Origin: Muribaculaceae bacterium Isolate-002 (NCI)
GTDB lineage: Bacteria; Bacteroidota; Bacteroidia; Bacteroidales; Muribaculaceae
Assembly (NCBI GenBank): GCA_004102805.1
Contig: SCEG01000020.1
Span: forward strand, 1 to 51,631
Length of the DNA stretch: 51,631 nt
Reading direction: 5' to 3'
Shown here: in pieces, positions 33,008-40,868 of the stretch
How positions within the stretch are numbered: position 1 is the stretch's first letter
How the letters are laid out: every line of letters starts with the position of its first letter
Program-made: the position numbers and the translations under genes
The notes under the pieces: generated by a model
Told to the model about the DNA's origin: nothing
Seen by the model: only the letters and a program-made list of their open reading frames with translations
Database searches by the model: none

Positions 33008-33250
33008 ATGAAAACCATTGATAAAACAAGTTCTATTAAGGTATTGTGTACATTAATTCCCGTTATAGTAATATGCTTGTTAACACCATTTATTCATATT
33101 AGCGCAGGCCTCCGATTAACCATTTTGACATTATCTGGGCTCCTATATTTATCCTTATTGACATTTTTTTGTATAAAGCAAAAATGTTATAAGCAACTGA
33201 TATGTAACTCTGTTTTAGTCACAATTTTTTTGTGCTTTTTATATATATAA
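33008..33250 (+). CDS. small AT-rich membrane protein with FCIKQKCYKQL motif (copy 2)
   Basis: This 80-residue protein is a paralogue of the one at 31889. It has hydrophobic helices (about 11-29, 34-53 and 63-80) and the same FCIKQKCYKQL loop between the second and third. Outside the loop the two proteins differ strongly. It begins 11 bp after the lipoprotein stop, consistent with cotranscription. Its C-terminus is shorter than copy 1, ending FLCFLYI, and the MITE-like element follows 19 bp later. Function unknown. Confidence 0.68.
   Translation: MKTIDKTSSIKVLCTLIPVIVICLLTPFIHISAGLRLTILTLSGLLYLSLLTFFCIKQKCYKQLICNSVLVTIFLCFLYI
33170..33198 (+). repeat. 29 nt exact direct repeat, copy 2
   Basis: This copy is identical to 32051-32079 at all 29 positions, although the rest of the two genes has diverged. 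It is read in the same frame and orientation. Confidence 0.9.
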
Positions 33251-33269
33251 ATCGAGAGTGTTTGATTTA

Positions 33270-33430
33270 GAGATTGTCTAAAATTTATATTACTTTGCTT
33301 TTGAGCGTCTTGCCGGTGCCTTTTTACTCGCTCTTGGGTCGAGTAGCTACGGCTACACTCCCTCATCGCGAGCAAAAATCCATTCGGCAATCCCTCTCAA
33401 AATCTGTATCATATTAATTTAGACAATCTC
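33270..33430. mobile_element. MITE-like 161 bp hairpin element
   Basis: The ends are perfect 13 bp inverted repeats GAGATTGTCTAAA (33270-33282) and TTTAGACAATCTC (33418-33430). Each is flanked by TTA (33267-33269 and 33431-33433), which may be a 3 bp target-site duplication. Inside, further inverted matches continue: TTTTGAG/CTCAAAA, TGCCG/CGGCA, TTTTTACTCGC against GCGAGCAAAAA, and the apex GTAGC-TACG-GCTAC (33343-33356). The whole element could fold into one long imperfect hairpin. No coding sequence is present. Confidence 0.75.
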
Positions 33431-33448
33431 TTATATTCCACAAAAAAG

Positions 33449-34807
33449 TCAGAATATCGAGAGGAACCATGTGGAGATGAATACGTAGATCACGAGCCCC
33501 ACGATGTCGTTTGAGATCTGGATGAAGGGTCCGGTGGCAAGAGCGGGGTTGATTTTAAGTTTTTCGAGGGTAAGGGGCACTATTGTGCCCAACAGCGTTG
33601 CAAACATCACGACTATGAACAGCGAGACCGCTACCGACAGCGTTACGGCGAAGTCATGTGGTATCATGATGAGATTGTAGGCGAATATGACGCCGGAGAT
33701 GATTGTGGCGTTGAGCAGTCCTACCCTCACCTCTTTCCACAGCTGCTTGGCGAACTCCTTGATATCCAGCGTGCCGTTGGCAAGACCTTGCACAACGATG
33801 GCCGATGCCTGCACGCCGACGTTGCCGCCCGTGCCGCCGATGATGGGGATGAAGATGGCGAGCGTGGTGACAGCCTGAAGCTGCGCTTCGAAGCCTGTCA
33901 GGATGAGCGAGGCGAGTATTCCCGACACGATACCGATAAGCAGCCACGGTATGCGCGCCTTTGTCTGCGCGAGGATGGAGTCGGAGGCGTCGACGTCAGA
34001 CGACAGACCTGATGCCAGCTGATAGTCACGTTCCGACGATTCGCGCACCTGGTCCATGACGTCGTCGACGGTGATACGTCCCACGAGGCGCCCTATGGAG
34101 TCGACCACGGGCATAGCCACGAGGTCATATTTCTCGAAGTTAAGGGCCACGTCGTCAATCGGGGTGTCGGTCTTGACCGATACCGGCTCGCACTCCATGA
34201 TATGCTTTATCTTTGACACGGAGGGGTGGGTGATGAGCGTTTTAAGCGGGAGTATGCCCTTGAGGCGGTCGTCGTTGTCGACCACATAGACGTAGTAGAT
34301 TTCGTCCATATCCTCGGCCTGCATGCGCATCTGCTTGATACACTCGGGCATGGACCAGTTTTCGTTGACCACGATCATCTCCGTACCCATAAGGCCGCCG
34401 GCGGTGTCCTCGTCATATTTAAGGAGGTCGATGATGTCGCCGGCCTGCTCCACATCGTTGATGTGGGATAGGATTTCGTCGCGGTCGTCCTCGTCAAGTT
34501 CCTGAATAAGGTCGACGGCCTCGTCGGTGTCGAGGTGGTCGATGACCTGAGTCGCAATCTCCTTTGCGGGCATGTCGGAGAGGAGCTTACGGCGGTCCTC
34601 CTCGTCAAGCGCCATGAGCACATCGGCTCGGGTATCCTCGTCAAGGAGATGGTAAAGAAACTCCGCCTCCTCGAGGTCAAGGTCCTGATACAGCTCGGCG
34701 ATGTCGGCCGGGTGCATCTGCTCCAACTCGGCACGCGCCGCCACCTCGTCGTGTCGGCTTATGATGTCGCGTATCTCGTCGATATATTGGTCGGTGTATT
34801 CTTTCAT
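33449..34807 (-). CDS. mgtE: MgtE family magnesium transporter
   Basis: This 452-residue protein has all three MgtE parts. The N-domain of acidic helical repeats spans about 1-130 (ADVLMALDEEDRRKLLSDM, the MgtE_N pattern), a CBS pair spans 130-255 (VSVKTDTPIDDVALNFEKYDLVAM, GRITVDDVMD), and five transmembrane helices run from about 285 (IPWLLIGIVSGILASLIL) to the end. The signature GGTGGNVGVQASAIVVQGLA lies in the membrane domain. It imports magnesium, and the cytosolic domains close the channel when magnesium is high. Its ATG overlaps the rsmA stop by 4 bases (ATGA), so the two genes are coupled. Confidence 0.97.
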   Translation of the reverse strand: MKEYTDQYIDEIRDIISRHDEVAARAELEQMHPADIAELYQDLDLEEAEFLYHLLDEDTRADVLMALDEEDRRKLLSDMPAKEIATQVIDHLDTDEAVDLIQELDEDDRDEILSHINDVEQAGDIIDLLKYDEDTAGGLMGTEMIVVNENWSMPECIKQMRMQAEDMDEIYYVYVVDNDDRLKGILPLKTLITHPSVSKIKHIMECEPVSVKTDTPIDDVALNFEKYDLVAMPVVDSIGRLVGRITVDDVMDQVRESSERDYQLASGLSSDVDASDSILAQTKARIPWLLIGIVSGILASLILTGFEAQLQAVTTLAIFIPIIGGTGGNVGVQASAIVVQGLANGTLDIKEFAKQLWKEVRVGLLNATIISGVIFAYNLIMIPHDFAVTLSVAVSLFIVVMFATLLGTIVPLTLEKLKINPALATGPFIQISNDIVGLVIYVFISTWFLSIF

Positions 34808-35589
34808 TGTCGCAGCGAGCTGAGGAGATTGGTGAGTTCGATGAATTGCGCTACGGTAAGCTGTTCGGGACGCAATGCGAGGAGTTCGTGCTCGGGGATT
34901 GCGGCTCCCGGAGGAAGCAACGGACGCAAGGAGTTGCGTATCGTCTTGCGGCGTTGGCCGAAAGTGGTCTTTACCACGGTCTTGAAGAGGCGTTCATCGC
35001 AGCCGAGCGATGTCACGCCGTTGCGCCGCAGGCGTATTACGCCCGATTTCACTTTGGGCGGGGGATTGAACACCCCCTCGCTGACGGTAAAGAGATATTC
35101 GATATCGTACCATGCCTGGAGAAGCACGGAAAGGATACCACGCGTGCGCGAGCCTTCGCGTGCGGCTATACGCTCGGCTACCTCGCGCTGCAGCATGCCG
35201 GAGCATAGCGTCACATTGTCCTTGTATTCAAGGATATGGAAGAATATCTGCGACGATATGTTGTAGGGATAGTTGCCTATGACACAGAGATGCCCGTCGG
35301 CACCGGCAAACCGGCTCAGGTCGAGCTGCAGGAAATCGCCCTCGACGATACGTCCGTCAAGCGCGGGATAGTTCTGCCGGAGATAGTCGACGCTCTCGTC
35401 GTCAAGCTCTATGACCGTAACGTCGCGCCCCGCCTCAAGCAGATATTTGGTCAGCATACCCATACCGGGGCCGACCTCGACCACCGCAAGCGCCGGGTCG
35501 CAGTCAATGGTGGCCGCAATGCGCGCCGCCACACTCTCATCGGTGAGGAAATGCTGCCCGAGGGCCTTTTTGGGTCGTACTTTCTCCAT
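34804..35589 (-). CDS. rsmA: 16S rRNA (A1518/A1519-N6)-dimethyltransferase
   Basis: This is the KsgA/RsmA enzyme that dimethylates two adjacent adenines near the 3' end of 16S rRNA using SAM. The protein from ATG 35589 has 261 residues, starting MEKVRPKKALGQHFLTDE, the usual beginning of the family. Motif I is VEVGPGMGMLTKYLLEAG and the catalytic motif is NYPYNISS (NLPY type). A frame extending to 35682 would add 31 residues unlike the family. A minus-strand -7 box TAATTTTG at 35610-35617 lies just upstream of the chosen start and supports it. Its stop overlaps the mgtE start. Confidence 0.95.
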   Translation of the reverse strand: MEKVRPKKALGQHFLTDESVAARIAATIDCDPALAVVEVGPGMGMLTKYLLEAGRDVTVIELDDESVDYLRQNYPALDGRIVEGDFLQLDLSRFAGADGHLCVIGNYPYNISSQIFFHILEYKDNVTLCSGMLQREVAERIAAREGSRTRGILSVLLQAWYDIEYLFTVSEGVFNPPPKVKSGVIRLRRNGVTSLGCDERLFKTVVKTTFGQRRKTIRNSLRPLLPPGAAIPEHELLALRPEQLTVAQFIELTNLLSSLRQ

Positions 35590-35609
35590 AAGTTCACTTA
35601 TAATAGTTG

Positions 35610-35617
35610 CAAAATTA
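35610..35617 (-). promoter_or_regulatory. -7 promoter box of rsmA-mgtE
   Basis: TAATTTTG on the minus strand matches TAnnTTTG, with a start site expected near 35603 and a 14 nt leader to the ATG at 35589. No clear TTTG is seen at the -33 distance. Confidence 0.45.
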
Positions 35618-35770
35618 GTTATTTCCGCTGAAAAGCCGCGCATCTGCGACCATTTTTTAAATCTACTCCGGATAAAAAACAACAGAACGAGGGTAAAGTT
35701 GCAGTGTGTTCAAACAGGTATTTAACAAAAGCACAAAGTAACAAGGGGGGCGCATAACTCGGGATGGGGC

Positions 35771-35884
35771 GGGGGCGTCTCGCTCCCGGAATGTCACCGG
35801 GTGGCGTGGCATGCAAATGATTATCTGACATTTACTCACAGAAGAGACAACCACGGGGGCGAGACGCCCCCGCCCCGGCTACCG
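35771..35884. repeat. paired palindromic repeat (REPIN-like), copy 2
   Basis: GGGGGCGTCTCGCTCCC (35771-35787) and, in inverted orientation, GGGGGCGAGACGCCCCC (35855-35871) flank a spacer of about 67 bp. The second is followed by CGCCCCGGCTACCG, nearly the same as at 29715-29727. It lies in the 540 bp gap between rsmA and the starch-binding protein gene, which otherwise holds no gene. Confidence 0.75.
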
Positions 35885-36022
35885 CCCGCGGAGACATCAC
35901 CGGCTCAAGCCGAAATAACAGTATATGGCAATATAATATTCCCGGCTTTGCATTGAGGGTATTACAGCACTTAATATTGTAGGGACGCACGGCAATATTA
36001 AACTGCGAGACTGTAATATGAA

Positions 36023-36079
36023 CTGCAAAAACAAAAAAAGCGATGGAGCCTCACTCCATCGCTTTTTTTGTTTTTGCAG
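36023..36079. terminator. very strong bidirectional terminator
   Basis: The two arms, 36023-36048 and 36054-36079, are perfect 26 bp reverse complements around a 5 nt loop. They have A-rich and T-rich outer halves flanking a GCGATGGAG/CTCCATCGC core. It terminates the minus-strand gene ending at 36128 and would also work in the opposite direction. Confidence 0.9.
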
Positions 36080-36127
36080 GCTGTCAGGTGTCAGACAGCG
36101 CAGTGTGTCAGATCGGTGATCCGACGA

Positions 36128-36874
36128 TTATTTTACGATTTCTTTGGCAACTTTGTCACCACGAACCACGATGTAAAGACCGTTGGCGGGTTCTGCTACG
36201 CGTACACCCTGAAGGTTGTAGTAAACGGGAGCTATGTCTGAAGCATCTTCTATGGCATCGATACCATTAGTGCCGTTTAAGGGAGCCGATGTTCCGTCAA
36301 CGTTGTAAACATAATCCTTTTGGAAAGTCACCGAGGGAAGATTTTCATCCTTGTTTCCCCATGAACCGTCATGAAGCAACCAACCTGCAACTTTTGCAGG
36401 CAGATTGTCAGAGTTAACTTCAGCAACCCAATATTCAGTACCGTTAACAGAAGTTTTGGTCATTTCAGTACCGGGGTTACCAAAAATTGAGGGCTCCCAT
36501 GCATAAATGTAGCAAGTGGGATAATTATACTCAGCAACGGGAACATAAATCTTATCATAAACGATTACCTGACCAACCACGCCTTTCATATCATAAGTAG
36601 CACCATCAACAAACTTCAGGTCATTAGACTGATTGCCATTGCCATTATTATTGAAAATAACTTTGGTAGGCTCGCCTTCACCGGTATATGTCCATACGTC
36701 GCCTGATTGCGTCATAAGCATTCCGGGCCACTCACCACCCGTGCAGTTTTCATCATCATTCCAGGCCCAAACAGCCACTTGATCCCAACCATCGGGGTTG
36801 GTAAAATTGACAGTCCATGCATTGGCAGCACATGCCACCAGCAGCGCTACGAGAGAAAAGTAAAATTTCTTCAT
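36128..36874 (-). CDS. secreted starch-binding-like protein with sorting tail
   Basis: This 248-residue exported protein has a signal peptide (1-19, ending CAANA). Residues about 20-100 resemble a starch-binding module of the CBM26 type (TNPDGWDQVAVWAWNDD, EWPGMLMTQSGDVWTYT, VIFNNNGNGNQSNDLKF). About 110-195 is a more divergent second copy (YIYAWEPSIFGNPGTEMTKTS). The C-terminal stretch (APVYYNLQGVRVAEP ... NGLYIVVRGDKVAKEIVK) is the sorting-type tail common in Muribaculaceae and Prevotella exported proteins. No amylase domain is present, so it would bind a polysaccharide without cutting it. Starch binding is inferred from module type only. Confidence 0.78.
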   Translation of the reverse strand: MKKFYFSLVALLVACAANAWTVNFTNPDGWDQVAVWAWNDDENCTGGEWPGMLMTQSGDVWTYTGEGEPTKVIFNNNGNGNQSNDLKFVDGATYDMKGVVGQVIVYDKIYVPVAEYNYPTCYIYAWEPSIFGNPGTEMTKTSVNGTEYWVAEVNSDNLPAKVAGWLLHDGSWGNKDENLPSVTFQKDYVYNVDGTSAPLNGTNGIDAIEDASDIAPVYYNLQGVRVAEPANGLYIVVRGDKVAKEIVK

Positions 36875-37361
36875 AAATTAATTGGTTAAATTGTTAATAA
36901 TTAAGGTTATATTAAATTTTATTTTTACATGTCAATATGCACCGTAAAAGCGCAACCGATTATTGGCGGCTTTCAATACCATTGAAGCAAAAGCACAATG
37001 GGGATTCCTACAAAATCTGTGATTGTTCAAAAGAAAAATATTTTGTAAGTATGGTATGAGAAATCAAAAAGGTTGATGACTGTAGATTTATCTATCGGTT
37101 ATCAAGGTTAGTCAAGGTTACTCACACAAATCCAGCGCTAAATTATATATTTTTTCCAAGCTGGCAAATTTTTTATAAAACTATTTAAAAAATTATTTTG
37201 TAAATAATTTTTAAAATCCGTAAATTAAGTATTTTATGATATATCATGTAAGTCAATATAACCGAATTTATTGGCACTGCTGATGGGGTCGGTTGAAAAC
37301 TATTAGTGATCGAAAGACTTTTGTTGCGATTTTGTATACTTTAGAGTAGACTGTCTCCGAC

Positions 37362-37585
37362 GAGCCCGGAGGGCGATGATGTAACTAACCGTGCCCTGAG
37401 CATAGCGTAGGGCACGGCTATGGCAACAATCCACATGCCGAACCCCGGAGAGAGCGAGTGTGTGGCCTCCCTCTTATCACACACTCGCCCTCTCCGGGGC
37501 TCCCCTTATCTACGTCTACATTACCCCGCCCTCAGCACTTGCCGTGCTTCGAACGGGGTTAACCACATCATCGCCCTATGGGCTC
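37362..37585. other. structured intergenic element with a closing stem and three hairpins
   Basis: An outer stem pairs GAGCCCGGAGGGCGATGATGT (37362-37382) with ACATCATCGCCCTATGGGCTC (37565-37585), 19 of 21 positions. It encloses three hairpins: GTGCCCT/AGGGCAC (37391-37415), a 22 bp stem with one mismatch (37443-37464 with 37478-37499), and CCCCG/CGGGG with an inner AGCAC/GTGCT (37524-37558). The arrangement resembles a multi-branched RNA or a folded mobile DNA element. The rest of the 36875-37665 gap is AT-rich, with three tandem AATTRTG heptamers at 37643-37663. Confidence 0.6.
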
Positions 37586-37665
37586 TCCTGATAACGCATA
37601 TTCTGCGCACTAAAATACAGAACGTAGTGATTGCTTACTGCCAATTATGAATTGTGAATTGTGGA

Positions 37666-38910
37666 TTACTCCCGTATCTGGCCGTTGCCTGCTATGAGCC
37701 ACTTGTAGGTCATGAGGCCTTCGAGAGCCATGGGGCCGCGGGCGTGCATCTTTTGGGTGGAGATGCCAATCTCGGCTCCGAGGCCGAACTGTGCGCCGTC
37801 AGTAAACGATGTCGGGGCGTTGGTGTAGACACACGCTGCGTCGACTTCGAGGGAGAAACGTCGCTTGACATAATCATCGGTGGTGACGACCGACTCGCTG
37901 TGCCCGGAGCCATAGCGGTCGATATGTTCGAGAGCCTCGTCAAGGCTGTCGACAGTCTTGATTGCCATAGAGTATGAAAGAAACTCTGTACCGAAATCGT
38001 CGTCGCAGGCGTGGTGCAACAATGGTGCCGGATAATGGCCGCCAAGCGCATCATAGCTGCGCGAATCGGCATATATCATGACCTCGGAGGCGGCAAGGGG
38101 AGCGCATATCTCGGGCAGTGAACCAACCAAGGAGCTATGGACTATGGCGCAGTCGAGGGCGTTGCAGACGCTTACGCGGCGTGTCTTGGCGTTGTTGATG
38201 ATATCGCGCGCCATGGCTATATCGGCCGAGGCGTCGACATAGCAGTGGCAGACACCGGCACCTGTCTCGATGACGGGCACCTGCGACTTCTCACGGACAC
38301 TGTTGATAAGGCTGCTGCTACCTCGGGGTATGATAAGATCGACAACGGCCCGTGCGGCAAGCAATATGTCGGTAGCCTCACGTGTGGCCGGCAGGAGGGT
38401 TGCGACCGCCGGGTCAATGCCGTGACGCTGCAGCACTGAGTGTATCACTTTTATAATGGCCTTTGAAGAGTCGTCGGCATCGTGGCCACCCTTGAGCACA
38501 CAAACGTTGCCGCTCTTGAAACATAGGGAAAAGACATCGGCAGTGACATTGGGACGTGCCTCATAGATTACACCGATAACGCCGAAGGGCACGGCGACAC
38601 GCGTTATGACAAGCCCGTTGGGGCGCACGCGGCGGTCAAGCTCAACGCGTGGAGACGGCAAGGAAGCGACGTTGCGCATGTCGGAAGCGATTGCGGCAAT
38701 ACGTTCCGGAGTCAGCTTCAGGCGGTCATATTTGGGATTGTCCGGATCCATACGCGACAGGTCGAGGCTGTTTGCATCAAGTATCTCGTAAGTGGCGGAC
38801 ACAAGCGCGTCGGCCGTATCGAGAAGCACGGCATTGATTTCCCCATCGGAAAGTTTAAGAAGCCCGCGGGTAGCGCTCCGGGCATCAAGCAGATATTCTT
38901 CAACCATCAT
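37666..38910 (-). CDS. proA: gamma-glutamyl phosphate reductase
   Basis: This 414-residue NADPH-dependent enzyme reduces gamma-glutamyl phosphate to glutamate semialdehyde, the second step of proline synthesis. The catalytic cysteine is C249 in [11 protein letters not shown], after the conserved [20 protein letters not shown]. The N-terminal cofactor domain shows [23 protein letters not shown], and the C-terminus ends with [15 protein letters not shown], both family hallmarks. The length is normal. It is the last gene of the argF'-proC-proB-proA cluster but is separated from proB by a strong hairpin, so its expression may be lower or partly independent. Confidence 0.97.
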   Translation of the reverse strand: MMVEEYLLDARSATRGLLKLSDGEINAVLLDTADALVSATYEILDANSLDLSRMDPDNPKYDRLKLTPERIAAIASDMRNVASLPSPRVELDRRVRPNGLVITRVAVPFGVIGVIYEARPNVTADVFSLCFKSGNVCVLKGGHDADDSSKAIIKVIHSVLQRHGIDPAVATLLPATREATDILLAARAVVDLIIPRGSSSLINSVREKSQVPVIETGAGVCHCYVDASADIAMARDIINNAKTRRVSVCNALDCAIVHSSLVGSLPEICAPLAASEVMIYADSRSYDALGGHYPAPLLHHACDDDFGTEFLSYSMAIKTVDSLDEALEHIDRYGSGHSESVVTTDDYVKRRFSLEVDAACVYTNAPTSFTDGAQFGLGAEIGISTQKMHARGPMALEGLMTYKWLIAGNGQIRE

Positions 38911-38940
38911 TTCAGCAAAATTGTAATATATTAATAATCA

Positions 38941-38982
38941 TCAAATTGTGCGGACACGATATATCGCGTCCGCACAATTTGA
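38941..38982 (-). terminator. strong hairpin between proB and proA
   Basis: TCAAATTGTGCGGAC (38941-38955) pairs with GTCCGCACAATTTGA (38968-38982), and the stem continues almost to the loop. It lies inside the pro operon, 13 bp after the proB stop and 31 bp before the proA start region. It may terminate or attenuate transcription, or stabilise the upstream mRNA. Confidence 0.6.
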
Positions 38983-38994
38983 TTACCAATTATT

Positions 38995-40080
38995 TTATTC
39001 GACATAGAGGTAGTCGTAGTGTATTATGGGGCGGCGGCCGTGCTTGCCGGCGGCTTCGCGGGCTTCGGCGGCGCTGTAGGAGGAGCGGCCTATGGCTATG
39101 AGGCGGTTGTCGTAGGAAAGCACTTTTATAAGGTCGTCCTTTTCAAAGTCGCCTGTCACGGCGGTCACACCAATTGGCAGTACAGACGCGGCATGGTCAG
39201 AGTTGACAGCCTCTACGGCGCGGTCGTTGATGACGATGGCGCCTTTGGCAAATCCCTCGCTGTGTGCAATCCACCGCTTGAGGCTCGATGCGGGGACAGC
39301 GGCGGGGGCAAACTCAGTGCAGAGCGTATCGCCATCGCCAAGGACAATATCGGTCAAAATGTTGTCACGCTTTCCGTTGGCTATGATTACGGCGATGCCC
39401 TCGTCGGCCACCTTGCGGGCGATGCGGTATTTTGTCACCATGCCACCGCGACCGAAACCGGAGCGCTCGGTCATGATGTAGTCAGTGAGGTCGAGGTCGG
39501 GGTCGACACGGCGTATCACTTCGGCGCCCGGCATCTTTGGGTCACCATTGTATATGCCGTCGATGTTGCTGAGTATGATGAGCGCGTCGCAGTCGAGCAT
39601 AGCCGCGACGAGACCGGAAAGCTCGTCGTTGTCGGTGAACATCAGTTCGGTTACGCTCACGGTGTCGTTCTCGTTGACAATAGGTATGATGCCGTTTCGC
39701 AGCATCACCATCATGCAGTTGCGCTGGTTGAGATAATGTCGGCGCGTGGCGAAACTCTCCTTCATCGTCAGCACCTGGCCGACGTTGATGCCCCGGTCGC
39801 GGAAAAGGTCGTAGTAGCGGTTGATGAGCTTGACCTGCCCCACGGCCGAAAAGAGCTGGCGCGCATCGACATTGTCGAGCTGCGGAAGCTCCATGCCGCG
39901 CAGTTCAGAGCGCCCGCACGCCACAGCACCGGAGGATATAAGCACGACCTCGATGCCGTGTGAACGCAGTGTGCACACCTGGTCGACGAGCGCCGAGACG
40001 CGCGTGACATCAAGGGTGCCGTCGGCGCGTGTCAGCACATTGCTGCCTATTTTCACAGTTACTCTGCGGTATTGTCTCAT
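38995..40080 (-). CDS. proB: glutamate 5-kinase
   Basis: This 361-residue kinase phosphorylates glutamate on the gamma-carboxyl with ATP, the first step of proline synthesis. It carries the amino-acid kinase fold (VTVKIGSNVLTR at the start, VVLISSGAVACGRSEL, IPIVNENDTVSVTELMFTDND, GRGGMVTKYRIARK) and a C-terminal PUA domain from about residue 275 (GAIVINDRAVEAV). Feedback inhibition by proline is usual for the family. Its ATG overlaps the proC stop by 4 bases. Confidence 0.96.
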   Translation of the reverse strand: MRQYRRVTVKIGSNVLTRADGTLDVTRVSALVDQVCTLRSHGIEVVLISSGAVACGRSELRGMELPQLDNVDARQLFSAVGQVKLINRYYDLFRDRGINVGQVLTMKESFATRRHYLNQRNCMMVMLRNGIIPIVNENDTVSVTELMFTDNDELSGLVAAMLDCDALIILSNIDGIYNGDPKMPGAEVIRRVDPDLDLTDYIMTERSGFGRGGMVTKYRIARKVADEGIAVIIANGKRDNILTDIVLGDGDTLCTEFAPAAVPASSLKRWIAHSEGFAKGAIVINDRAVEAVNSDHAASVLPIGVTAVTGDFEKDDLIKVLSYDNRLIAIGRSSYSAAEAREAAGKHGRRPIIHYDYLYVE

Positions 40081-40868
40081 TTCTTCAGGGGTGTCAGTAT
40101 TGCGTTTATTACGGCCGATGTGAAGCCGCTGTGTTCCAATGCGTTTATACCTTTGATTGTCATGCCGCCGGGAGTTGTCACCTTGTCAATCTCAAGTTGC
40201 GGGGATGCGCCGGGAGCCGAGAGCATTGCGGCTGCACCGTCGACAGTGGCGCAGACATAGCGCAAGGCATCTGACGGACGGAAGCCCATCTCGACGCCGG
40301 CCTGCACACAGGCCTGCATGAATTTATACACGTAGGCTATTCCGCATGAACTGAGAGCGGTGGCAGCGTCCATCAGGCGCTCCTCGATGACTGCGACCTC
40401 GCCCATGCGACTGAACAGACCCTTGACTTCCGCCATAGCCGACTCCCCGACACGCCGTCCGGCAATGAATGTCATCGACTTGCCTACCGACAGGGCCGTA
40501 TCGGGAATGACGCGGCACACGGCGGGCAACTCGTCACCCCGCAACAGCATTTCGTCGAGAGCGTCGATATTGACACCTCCGGCAAGCGATACGATAATGT
40601 TGCGGCGGTAGACAAGCCGCGGCTTGATCTCCTCCACTACCTTTCCTATAAGCCATGGCTTGACGGCGAGGATAATGATGTCGGCATCAACGACAGCCTC
40701 TACATTGTCGGTCGTGACGGTAACATTCCTGTCGGGAAATTCCGCTTTGATTGCCTCCAGTTTGGGCGTTGTGGGATTGGACACCGCGATTTTATACTCA
40801 CCCGTAGCGGCGAGGGCACACGCTATGGCGCCGCCCATGTTTCCGGCTCCGATTACTGCTACTTTCAT
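40077..40868 (-). CDS. proC: pyrroline-5-carboxylate reductase
   Basis: This 263-residue reductase catalyses the last step of proline synthesis. The N-terminal Rossmann motif is VIGAGNMGGAIA (residues 5-16), followed by DIIILAVKPWLIGKVVEEI, IVSLAGGVNIDAL and RVIPDTALSVGKSMT. The C-terminal dimer domain ends with SPQLEIDKVTTPGGMTIKGINALE, a strong family signature. It overlaps proB downstream (ATGA) and the argF' stop upstream, so it is translationally coupled on both sides. Confidence 0.97.
   Translation of the reverse strand: MKVAVIGAGNMGGAIACALAATGEYKIAVSNPTTPKLEAIKAEFPDRNVTVTTDNVEAVVDADIIILAVKPWLIGKVVEEIKPRLVYRRNIIVSLAGGVNIDALDEMLLRGDELPAVCRVIPDTALSVGKSMTFIAGRRVGESAMAEVKGLFSRMGEVAVIEERLMDAATALSSCGIAYVYKFMQACVQAGVEMGFRPSDALRYVCATVDGAAAMLSAPGASPQLEIDKVTTPGGMTIKGINALEHSGFTSAVINAILTPLKK

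Noticed and set aside
37643..37663. Three tandem AATTRTG heptamers near proA as a significant repeat
   Set aside because: They are very short and AT-rich. A loosely similar stretch occurs near 51430, but this is too weak to count as a system.
39019..39963. 314-codon plus-strand frame opposite proB
   Set aside because: proB is complete and correctly placed in an operon. The antisense frame is a shadow of its codon use.
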